6,314 bases of DNA from an uncultured Methanobrevibacter sp. Its GTDB lineage: Archaea; Methanobacteriota; Methanobacteria; Methanobacteriales; Methanobacteriaceae. The stretch spans positions 1-6,314 of the forward strand of contig CADBMS010000151.1 in the NCBI GenBank assembly GCA_902795935.1. Direction: 5' to 3'. Positions 1 through 5,718 of the stretch are shown one piece after another. How positions within the stretch are numbered: position 1 is the first letter of the stretch; every line of letters begins with the position of its first letter. The notes beneath the pieces were generated by a model. The model saw only the letters and a list, made by a program, of their open reading frames with translations. It did not search any database and was not told where the DNA came from. The position numbers were made by a program, and so were the translations under genes.

Positions 1-122
1 ATGGTTTATACTTTTTTAATTGTCTTATTGATGCTATTGCAAATTCAATATCATATTTTTGGACCTTTATTAGCCGAATAATTTAGAATTAATCTTGTGT
101 TAACATCAATTGCAATATAGCC
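1..122 (-). pseudogene. Remnant of a DDE transposase, frameshifted and cut by the window edge
   Basis: Read on the minus strand, 122-57 encodes GYIAIDVNTRLILNYSANKG followed by PK. The frame then runs into a TGA (53-51). The adjacent frame from 55 to 2 continues as YDIEFAIASIRQLKKYKP. Dropping one A from the run of five at 56-60 joins the two into one continuous peptide. The pattern (I-A-I-D-x-x-x-R-x-I-L, then K-G-P-K-x-D-x-x-F-A, then a basic helix) resembles the region around the first catalytic Asp of IS4/IS5-type DDE transposases; this is recognition from memory, not a search. The first frame stays open rightward to a TGA at 228-230, but that part is Phe/Asn/Ile-rich and may be chance. 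No start codon or Shine-Dalgarno is visible. I infer a decayed element whose C-terminal part lies beyond position 1. Confidence 0.5.
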
Positions 123-146
123 AAAAAATAGTGAACAATTGATGTT
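102..146. repeat. Perfect 11-bp inverted repeat with 23-nt spacer
   Basis: AACATCAATTG at 102-112 is the exact reverse complement of CAATTGATGTT at 136-146. The left arm overlaps the codons for the I-A-I-D-V part of the transposase remnant; the right arm lies upstream of the recognisable part. It could form a hairpin, mark a rearrangement, or be chance in AT-rich DNA. Confidence 0.5.
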
Positions 147-347
147 GATTATAAAATGATTACTATAATTAAAATTCTCAAAATCAAAAATAAAACATTC
201 ATGACAAAAAAATGCACAATTAACACTTCAAGTGTAAAAAAAAAATAAACAAAAATCAAAAAAAGGGTTTTCAACAAGTTTGTTTTTTTTAAATAAATTC
301 TTTAAAACTAATTAATCTAGTATTAAAAAATTAAAATAAACTTAGTT

Positions 348-367
348 AAAAATAAAAAAATAAAAAA
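348..367 (-). terminator. Oligo-T terminator of the surface-protein gene
   Basis: Beginning 17 bases after the stop codon at 384-386, the minus strand has T runs of 6, 7 and 5 (362-367, 354-360, 348-352) broken by single A residues. This is the usual archaeal factor-independent termination signal. The arms CTTAGTTAAA (341-350) and TTTAGCTAAG (374-383) flank it as an imperfect inverted repeat. Further minus-strand T runs at 258-264 (7) and 236-245 (10) could act as back-up. A 13-nt palindrome ACACTTCAAGTGT lies at 223-235. Confidence 0.65.
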
Positions 368-383
368 GTGGAATTTAGCTAAG

Positions 384-2717
384 TTAGAATGGTAGTTCTT
401 TGTAAATATTGTTTAATTTGAATGTGTTTGTATTCCAATTAGCTATGGTTCCAAATGAATTTCTAGTACTTGTTCCATCGGCAACGTACCATTTTCCGTT
501 TACATATACTTGTGCCCAAACATGCCCATATCTTGATCCGCTAGTGAAAGTAGCTTCACCATGCACATATCTTGCAGCAATACCTGCATTTCTACACATA
601 GCAATTATTAAATGTGTGTGATCCACACAATTACCTTGTTTAGCAGATAATGTTTTAACAGCACCATATTTGGTGTTGTAGTAGAAACTATATGATAAAG
701 TGTCTCTTACATATTTAAATATGGCATTTGCTTTATCATAATCACTAGTTAAACCATTAGTAACAGAAGCAACAATGCTGCTAATAGAAGCATCATTAAC
801 CTGACAATTACTAGTGGCCTTCAAATAAGTTTCAATCTGACTAGCACTAAGAGCCTCCACATAATTCAAACCAACACCAATAACAGAACTATCACTAGAA
901 CTATCAGCAGTAGATATGATTATGTAGTTTGGTAGTGTTTTGTTTTCTTTGTAGAAGTTTAGTCCGCGTGAAAATGCGTCAACAAGTTCTGAGTAAATGA
1001 TTTTACCCACACTTGATGTTGCATAGTTTGGAGCTATTTTATTTGTTTCAATATATTTAGCTATATTATTTGCTACTGTAAGATAATCGTTTTTGTATAA
1101 GTTTTTGGAATTAATATTATCTCCAGAGGGTGCAGAAGCTTTTGCTACACCAATAATGCTAGTAATATCGGCCATATTCTCATTACCAAGCTGATGTGTG
1201 GCCTTAGTCATTAAATATAAAAATTCTGGTAGAGTAAATGCGTGACCAGCAGAAGTAACTGTATTTGGTAATTTTTTATTAGTTTCGTAATATTTTTTTA
1301 GGTTAGCTGCAGAATCAATAATATCATTAATAGAAACTAACTTAGTGTTGGTGTTGGGGTCTTTGATTTGTATTGTTGTACTTCCTGTTTTAGCATTGAT
1401 TTTACTTTCTCCTTTGTAGGAGTAAGTGATAACGTGATTTCCTGTGTTTAAGTTAATTGGTACTGAAACAATACCTTTATTGTCTGTAGTTTTTACATAT
1501 GTTTGGTTATCTACTTTTAAGGTCATGGTTCTTTTTGATAGGGCAATGCCACTAGCAGTTAAAGCCACTTTGAAGGTGTTTGTTTGTCCTTTAGTAAAAC
1601 TGGTTGCACTTTTAACTGTGTAGGCAGCATTATTATTATTCAGTATCATTAGCTTATTAGAAGTACTAGATGCTTTGTAAACACCACTTCTATAAAATCT
1701 ATATGTTACTGTGTATAATCCTTTTTTTAAATATCCTAATTTAACAGTTGCAACACCATTAGCATTAGTTTTACCAGTATAAGTTCTACCATTAACTTTA
1801 ACTATTATGGTTTTACCTTTAACACCATAACCTAAACTATTCTTTAAAGTATTCTTCAGATATTTAACATTCTTAACAAGATAAGTATAAGAATTAGTAA
1901 CAATCTTAGTAGAACTTGTTCCTAATACTTTTATAGTATTCGTCCTTGTTAAACCATCTGAATTATAAGATACTATTTTATAAGTACCCTTTTTAAGTTT
2001 AGTTAATGATAAACTAGCTACTCCTTTAGCATTAGTTTTTATTTTGTATGTTTTTCCTGCAACCTTAAATTTGATATATTTCTTAGCTAAAGTTTTACCA
2101 TTACTCTTCAAAAAGGTGGCATAAAATTTTTTACCATCAGTATAAACTTTAACAATATTTTTTGCAGATATTGTAGTAAGAATTTTAAAAGTATTTGTTA
2201 AGGAATATCCTGTAACAGGATTTTTTGCAGTTACTTTGTAAGTACCTGGTTTAAGATTAATGTTTAAACTAGCTACTCCTTTAGCATTAGTTTTCACAGT
2301 ATAAGTTTTACTACTAACAGTAATTTTAACATTTGTATTAGATAATGCTTCTCCTTGAGTATTTAAAAATTCAGCACTATATTTAGTACTTCCTTTGTAA
2401 TATTTTTTTTTATCACTTGATTTGACAGTAGATGAATTATTAATAACAGTATTTGCTTCATCTGCTGTTTTATATTCAGTATTTGCAGTATTTGAATTAG
2501 AATTTGATACATTATTCGATGTACTTTTTACTGTATTTGCTGGTAAATTATTTGAACTTTCAGTTTCTAATTTTTTAGTTGATATTGTATCTTTGGTTGT
2601 GTCCTCTGTTGATTTGGCAGTGTATGAATCTGTAACATTATCATTAGCAGAAATAGTGCCAATTGATAAAATAATTGTCACTATTACGCATGCAATGAAT
2701 AATATATGCTTTTTCAA
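384..2717 (-). CDS. Secreted pseudomurein-binding protein with Ig-like repeats and transglutaminase-like (C71-type) domain
   Basis: 777 aa. The start is TTG (2717-2715): GGAGGT lies 8 nt upstream, the signal peptide begins at once, and the nearby upstream ATG is out of frame. Residues 1-24 are a signal peptide (MKKH, hydrophobic core, then ISA|ND). Residues 25-107 are a Ser/Thr/Asn-rich linker. Four Ig-like beta repeats follow at about 108-180, 190-265, 275-360 and 366-452, each with a core such as TNAKGVASL at 143, 228, 317 and 411. Residues 463-510 and 545-600 match the pseudomurein-binding repeat pattern (KKYYETNKKLPN...EFLYLMTKA; AKYIETNKIAPNY; KENKTLPNYI). Residues about 655-755 are a transglutaminase-like fold with GNCVDH (Cys697), YGHVW (His732) and VADGTS (Asp747). 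Binding repeats plus a Cys-His-Asp domain is the layout of phage pseudomurein endoisopeptidases PeiW/PeiP, so a wall-remodelling or wall-attached enzyme is likely. Its substrate is unproven, and such proteins are often labelled adhesin-like. No C-terminal membrane anchor is seen. Confidence 0.88.
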   Translation of the reverse strand: MKKHILFIACVIVTIILSIGTISANDNVTDSYTAKSTEDTTKDTISTKKLETESSNNLPANTVKSTSNNVSNSNSNTANTEYKTADEANTVINNSSTVKSSDKKKYYKGSTKYSAEFLNTQGEALSNTNVKITVSSKTYTVKTNAKGVASLNINLKPGTYKVTAKNPVTGYSLTNTFKILTTISAKNIVKVYTDGKKFYATFLKSNGKTLAKKYIKFKVAGKTYKIKTNAKGVASLSLTKLKKGTYKIVSYNSDGLTRTNTIKVLGTSSTKIVTNSYTYLVKNVKYLKNTLKNSLGYGVKGKTIIVKVNGRTYTGKTNANGVATVKLGYLKKGLYTVTYRFYRSGVYKASSTSNKLMILNNNNAAYTVKSATSFTKGQTNTFKVALTASGIALSKRTMTLKVDNQTYVKTTDNKGIVSVPINLNTGNHVITYSYKGESKINAKTGSTTIQIKDPNTNTKLVSINDIIDSAANLKKYYETNKKLPNTVTSAGHAFTLPEFLYLMTKATHQLGNENMADITSIIGVAKASAPSGDNINSKNLYKNDYLTVANNIAKYIETNKIAPNYATSSVGKIIYSELVDAFSRGLNFYKENKTLPNYIIISTADSSSDSSVIGVGLNYVEALSASQIETYLKATSNCQVNDASISSIVASVTNGLTSDYDKANAIFKYVRDTLSYSFYYNTKYGAVKTLSAKQGNCVDHTHLIIAMCRNAGIAARYVHGEATFTSGSRYGHVWAQVYVNGKWYVADGTSTRNSFGTIANWNTNTFKLNNIYKELPF
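2010..2294. repeat. Near-tandem coding repeat: 30 identical bases, 255 bp apart
   Basis: The 30 bases at 2010-2039 recur exactly at 2265-2294. The offset is 255 bp, exactly 85 codons, and both copies encode the TNAKGVASL core of Ig-like repeats 1 and 2 of the surface protein. The third and fourth repeats are more diverged at both protein and DNA level. Identity at silent positions suggests a recent duplication or gene conversion. Confidence 0.85.
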
Positions 2718-2725
2718 AATATTGT

Positions 2726-2731
2726 ACCTCC
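2726..2731 (-). promoter_or_regulatory. Shine-Dalgarno deciding the TTG start
   Basis: GGAGGT on the minus strand lies 8 nt before TTG (2717-2715). No in-frame ATG lies between it and the signal-peptide core, so it fixes the start of the surface protein. Confidence 0.85.
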
Positions 2732-2803
2732 ATACTTATTTACATTCGACAAACCATGAGAAACATTGTTCATCTCATTACATATACTATAATTAGAATA
2801 GTG

Positions 2804-2811
2804 TATATAAA
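2804..2811 (-). promoter_or_regulatory. TATA box of the surface-protein gene
   Basis: The minus strand reads TTTATATA, a consensus archaeal TATA box, preceded by A-rich bases (AATAAAAAGC) that could serve as a BRE. Transcription about 25 nt downstream would start near 2780 and give a leader of about 60 nt before the TTG start. Confidence 0.65.
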
Positions 2812-3388
2812 GCTTTTTATTTTGAATAATGCCTTAAACAACTTTATTTTTTCAAAATAACCTTTAAAATATGTGAAAAATAATATTTAAAAAACAATTA
2901 TATTGAATCTGGCTATAATAACTTAAAATATTATTAATTAAATTTTTGAGAAACTCGATATTATAAAAGCCAAAAAAATAACTATACTATTAAATATACA
3001 AAATTATTTGTAGTTAAACTATACTATAAAAAAAATAATCAACTTTACCTCATTTCTATACAAAAACATTAAATTTAACGTAAAATTGACTAAAATAAGG
3101 ATGTTGCTAAAGAAATAATATTTTTATGAATATTTTGAAATTATAGTTAATAACATCTAAGAAAAATGTTTACACAGTTCTATTAATATACTGTATTGTC
3201 ATGAAGAAATAAAGATAATGAACTTGATTTAATATAACAACTTAAAAAAATAGAATAAATAAATGAGTGTTATATTTAAGTTTTATATTATGTATAACTT
3301 AGTATTCATAATTTTTTTATCTTTAATTAATATCTAATGAGTCTTAAAATGATAATTATAATGAAACTATATTTTATAGGGTGTATAT
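2812..3388. other. Long AT-rich noncoding spacer
   Basis: No convincing gene is present on either strand. Short open frames lack Shine-Dalgarno sites; the longest plus-strand one noticed is 24 codons at 3263-3337. The spacer separates two divergent genes and holds a 61-nt imperfect hairpin (2911-2971), a direct repeat of AACTATACTAT (2980-2990 and 3017-3027) and an imperfect inverted repeat with GATGTT near 3110 and AACATC near 3155. The promoter of the gene at 3389 should lie at its right end, but several AT-rich tracts compete and I cannot pick one. Confidence 0.6.
2911..2971. repeat. Imperfect 61-nt hairpin in the spacer
   Basis: GGCTATAATA at 2911-2920 pairs with TATTATAAAAGCC at 2959-2971, with two extra A residues in the right arm. 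Inside, AAAAT and ATTTT segments could extend the pairing. The GGC/GCC ends stand out in DNA that is otherwise almost all A and T. It could be a structured RNA, a terminator or a relic of a mobile element. Confidence 0.4.
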
Positions 3389-3766
3389 ATGAATGTATTT
3401 GATAGATTTATTATTGGGGATACTGGAAGTATTGAATGGTGTTTCGATAATAAACATTTTAATGAACGTTTAATGGAAAATGGGATTTCAAGACAATTTA
3501 TTGTTGATTGTGTAATGTATGAAGAACCAATATCTTATGAATATTTAGATTCAAATAAATATGCTGTTATTTTTAAAGCCCCTCAATCTAAAGATTATAA
3601 TGAAATTAGAATAGTATTTGCTTGTAACAAAAATAGAATAGATCTTGTAACAATAATGAGAAATAATGAAACAACAACCAATCGTCAAAATAAACAATTT
3701 CAATCAAATAAAAAGAAGTGTGTAGAAAAAAAGAAACTAAAAGCTATTTCTAAAAGAAAGTTTTAA
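3389..3766 (+). CDS. DUF4258-like small protein with basic C-terminal tail
   Basis: 125 aa. The ATG at 3389 is preceded by AGGGTG (3378-3383) with a 5-nt gap, a modest Shine-Dalgarno; the ATG at 3361 is in another frame and ends quickly. Residues about 15-92 resemble DUF4258: an aromatic/His segment (FDNKHFNERLMENGIS, with His23, Arg27 and G-I-S at 32-34), a central P-x-x-Y stretch, a beta strand AVIFKAP (59-65), then EIRIVFA (72-78) and IDLVTIM (84-90). The family is mostly uncharacterised; some members have been discussed as relatives of RelE-type toxin folds, which I cannot confirm here. Residues 99-125 are very basic (ten Lys, two Arg), suggesting nucleic-acid contact. No antitoxin-like partner is adjacent: the plus strand upstream is noncoding, and the next gene is convergent, its stop only 18 bp away. 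Family assignment is by pattern only. Confidence 0.7.
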   Translation: MNVFDRFIIGDTGSIEWCFDNKHFNERLMENGISRQFIVDCVMYEEPISYEYLDSNKYAVIFKAPQSKDYNEIRIVFACNKNRIDLVTIMRNNETTTNRQNKQFQSNKKKCVEKKKLKAISKRKF

Positions 3767-3840
3767 AAAATATTGTGGAATGTTTATTCGGGGGCTTTGT
3801 TATTTAATAAATGGCTTATTAATGAAACAAAAAACATTCC
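3765..3840 (-). terminator. Candidate terminator of the 31-aa gene
   Basis: GGAATGTTT (3777-3785) and AAACATTCC (3832-3840) are a perfect 9-bp inverted repeat with a 46-nt loop. On the minus strand the second arm is followed, after a short gap, by six T residues (3770-3765). The arms overlap the last half and the stop of the 31-aa gene, and the T run overlaps the stop region of the convergent plus-strand gene. The T run alone may be sufficient. Confidence 0.4.
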
Positions 3841-3879
3841 TACGATTATAAGTATAATGATAATTAAAATGTCATTCAT
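3784..3879 (-). CDS. 31-aa single-span membrane protein
   Basis: Small gene of 31 codons plus TAA, starting at ATG (3879-3877). AGGTGA (3891-3886) lies 6 nt upstream, one of the better Shine-Dalgarno sites in the window. The product begins MNDILIIIILIIVGMFF. Residues about 4-22 are one hydrophobic segment with almost no polar residue, followed by a short polar tail SHLLNNKAPE. This predicts a membrane-anchored microprotein with a tiny N-terminal end and a short C-terminal tail; orientation is uncertain. It lies 115 bp downstream of glnA on the same strand but has its own TATA box, so it is probably separately transcribed. I do not recognise a family and assign no function. The Shine-Dalgarno, promoter spacing and coherent membrane segment together make a real gene more likely than chance. 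Confidence 0.62.
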   Translation of the reverse strand: MNDILIIIILIIVGMFFVSLISHLLNNKAPE

Positions 3880-3928
3880 AGGGATTCACCTTTTATTAAT
3901 TACTTAATAATAAATTATTTTCAATATG

Positions 3929-3936
3929 ATATAAAG
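3929..3936 (-). promoter_or_regulatory. TATA box of the 31-aa gene
   Basis: The minus strand reads CTTTATAT preceded by AAAAAC, close to archaeal BRE plus TATA consensus. A start about 25 nt downstream, near 3907, gives a leader of roughly 28 nt that includes the Shine-Dalgarno. Confidence 0.55.
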
Positions 3937-3974
3937 GTTTTTAATCACTATTTACTTTAATAAAATAATATGTG

Positions 3975-3997
3975 TAAGGAATATGTAATGTTCCTTA
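3975..3997 (-). terminator. Hairpin at the glnA stop codon
   Basis: TAAGGAA (3975-3981) and TTCCTTA (3991-3997) form a 7-bp stem with a 9-nt loop, beginning at the glnA stop codon. The minus strand beyond it is T-rich but has no run above four T. It probably helps end the glnA transcript or protects its 3' end. Confidence 0.5.
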
Positions 3998-5329
3998 AAT
4001 ATTTAAATATTTGTCTTGTTCATAAGTGAATACTTGAATTCTGTAGTCATCCCATTCTGCACGTTTCATGTTATAGAATTTTTCATATACATGTTTTCCA
4101 AGTGCTGCCTGGACAACTGTATCCTTTTCCAGTGAATGATATGCTTCCCATAAACTAGTAGGTAAGAATTCAATTCCTAATTTTTCTAATTCTTCACTTG
4201 TTTTACCAAATAAGTTCATTTCAGTTGGTTCTCCAGGATCAATTTTATTTTTGATACCATCCATTCCAGCTTCAAGCACAGTAGCAAATGCTAGGTATGG
4301 ATTGCATGAAGGATCTGGCATTCTTAATTCAACACGTGTACGTTTGCCTCTGGATGCTGGTATTCTGACTAAAGCAGATCTGTTTTTAAATCCATAAGAT
4401 ATGTATACTGGGGCTTCATATCCTGGTACTAATCTTTTATATGAATTTACTATTGGTGCGCATACTGCGGATAATGCTTTGCAATGTTTGAGTAATCCTC
4501 CTGTGAAGTACATTGCTTCTTTAGATAATCCTGTTTCTGTTGAAGGGTCATCAAATATGTTATTTCCTTTTTTATCAAATAATGATTGGTTAATATGCAT
4601 TCCACTTCCACTTTCATTAAAGAATGGTTTTGGCATGAAAGTTACTTTGTACCCCATATTATCTACAATAGCTTTAATTGCTTGTTTGAATGTAATAACT
4701 GCATCTGCAGTTTTTAATGCATCTCCAAATCTAAAATCTATTTCATGTTGGCCTGGTGCGACTTCATGATGAGATAATTCTATATCAAATCCTAATAATT
4801 CTAAATCTAGTACTAATTGTCTTCTGAAGTCTGTACCTTGGTCTACGGGTTCTACATCAAAATAAGTTCCTTTATCATGTGGGATTAGGTTTCCATATTC
4901 ATCTTTATCAACAATGAAAAATTCTGGTTCTGGTCCTACATTGTATTTGTATCCTAATTTTTCTACTTTTTCCACAGCTTTTCTTAAAACATACCTTGGG
5001 TCACCTTCGTAGGGGGTTTTTCCATCAGTGTGGTATATATTACATATGAATCGTGCGGTTCCTTTATCTTCGGGTCTCCATGGTAAACATGAATAAGTGC
5101 TTAATTCTGGTTTTAGTATTAGGTCACTATCACTTATGTCTGCAAATCCGTCTACAGATGATCCATCAAAAAGTAATCCATTATCTATAATATCTAGTAT
5201 TTGATCTTCATTGTTTATTGGCACTGCCATATTTTTTGGAGTTCCGTGTATATCTACAAATTGTAGTCTTAAAAATTTAATATTTTTTTCTTTAAGGTTG
5301 GTTATTATGTTTCCAATTTGGTCATTCAT
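3995..5329 (-). CDS. glnA: Glutamine synthetase, type I-alpha
   Basis: 444 aa, full length for the GSI-alpha class. It condenses glutamate and ammonia with ATP to glutamine and acts as a cytoplasmic dodecamer, the main ammonia-assimilation enzyme of methanogens. The beta-grasp N-terminal domain has FVDIHGTPKN (24-33) and the DGSS loop (55-58). Catalytic-domain motifs are GPEPEFFI (132-139, metal-binding Glu134 and Glu136), HHEVAPGQHEI (187-197), GSGMHIN (241-247, His245), VPGYEAP (301-307, flap Glu305) and NRSALVRIP (316-324), followed by the RVELRMPDPSCNPYLAFA region (332-349). The Tyr adenylylated in enteric enzymes is replaced (NLF, 372-374), so that control is absent. The ATG at 5329 follows GAGG with an 8-nt gap. 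No GGAA-N6-TTCC site, the NrpR operator of Methanococcus, is seen upstream. The gene appears monocistronic. Confidence 0.97.
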   Translation of the reverse strand: MNDQIGNIITNLKEKNIKFLRLQFVDIHGTPKNMAVPINNEDQILDIIDNGLLFDGSSVDGFADISDSDLILKPELSTYSCLPWRPEDKGTARFICNIYHTDGKTPYEGDPRYVLRKAVEKVEKLGYKYNVGPEPEFFIVDKDEYGNLIPHDKGTYFDVEPVDQGTDFRRQLVLDLELLGFDIELSHHEVAPGQHEIDFRFGDALKTADAVITFKQAIKAIVDNMGYKVTFMPKPFFNESGSGMHINQSLFDKKGNNIFDDPSTETGLSKEAMYFTGGLLKHCKALSAVCAPIVNSYKRLVPGYEAPVYISYGFKNRSALVRIPASRGKRTRVELRMPDPSCNPYLAFATVLEAGMDGIKNKIDPGEPTEMNLFGKTSEELEKLGIEFLPTSLWEAYHSLEKDTVVQAALGKHVYEKFYNMKRAEWDDYRIQVFTYEQDKYLNI

Positions 5330-5399
5330 TGTGTCATCCTCTTGTATTGGGGATTTAAACTCAATTAAATTATTCTTTTTTATTGTATATTCTTAATGA

Positions 5400-5412
5400 G
5401 ATATATATTTTT
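5400..5412 (-). promoter_or_regulatory. Likely glnA promoter (TATA box)
   Basis: The minus strand reads AAAAATATATATC, preceded by CCT, a good BRE plus TATA combination about 75 nt before the glnA ATG. A start about 25 nt downstream gives a leader near 50 nt. AATATACAA near 5390 is a weaker alternative. Confidence 0.5.
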
Positions 5413-5718
5413 AGGTAGGCTTAATTTAATTGTTTAATCATAATAAGAATTATTGAACAAATAATTAAATATTTTAATAATTATTAAATAATTTTCACTT
5501 ATATTTTTGAACGGTTAAATGAACACATTTTTTAAATAAAATTAAAAATTTAATGAATCAATAATATGGAAATCAGTTTTATTAATTAATCATGCAGATT
5601 GAATGTGCATAATTATCAATGATATTAAAAAACTTAAAAAATTAAGAATAAAAAAATAATAAAATAATGTTTTAATTTAATAAAAACATTATTTCGCTGG
5701 GATATTTTAATATAAGTA
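5413..5718. other. AT-rich spacer between glnA and tRNA-Met
   Basis: No gene was found on either strand. It contains a 14-bp palindrome TTAATAATTATTAA near 5475-5490, a 9-bp inverted repeat with one mismatch (AATCATGCA 5588-5596, TGCATAATT 5606-5614) and, at its right end, the terminator-like hairpin of the tRNA gene. Confidence 0.6.
5650..5694 (-). terminator. Terminator hairpin of tRNA-Met
   Basis: AAATAATGTTTT (5662-5673) and AAAACATTATTT (5683-5694) form a perfect 12-bp stem with a 9-nt loop, about 25 nt past the tRNA 3' end. On the minus strand it is followed by a run of seven T (5656-5650). Confidence 0.6.

Noticed and set aside
1..81. 26-codon plus-strand frame beginning at the first base
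   Set aside because: It is the antisense shadow of the transposase remnant, with no visible upstream sequence and a hydrophobic AT-driven composition.
275..290. Plus-strand terminator-like ACAA-TTGT followed by eight T
   Set aside because: No plus-strand gene ends nearby and the stem is only 4 bp.
409..621. 70-codon plus-strand frame
   Set aside because: Lies opposite the conserved transglutaminase-like domain of the surface protein; no Shine-Dalgarno of its own.
2422..2796. 124-codon plus-strand frame
   Set aside because: Antisense to the Ser/Thr/Asn-rich N-terminus of the surface protein, and its 3' part runs across that gene's Shine-Dalgarno.
3263..3337. 24-codon plus-strand hydrophobic frame
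   Set aside because: No Shine-Dalgarno (only A/T upstream), and its Ile/Phe content is expected from the base composition.
3978..3994. GGAA-N9-TTCC resembling an NrpR nitrogen operator
   Set aside because: The spacing is 9 rather than 6 and it sits at the 3' end of glnA, where it is better explained as the stem of a terminator hairpin.
4401..4769. 122-codon plus-strand frame
   Set aside because: Antisense shadow inside glnA.
5211..5396. 61-codon plus-strand frame
   Set aside because: Antisense to the glnA start and leader; no ribosome site or family resemblance.
5555..5630. Possible C/D box small RNA on the minus strand (ATGATTA and CTGA boxes)
   Set aside because: The C box is imperfect, only half of the usual C/D'-C'/D pattern is present, and no terminal stem is seen.
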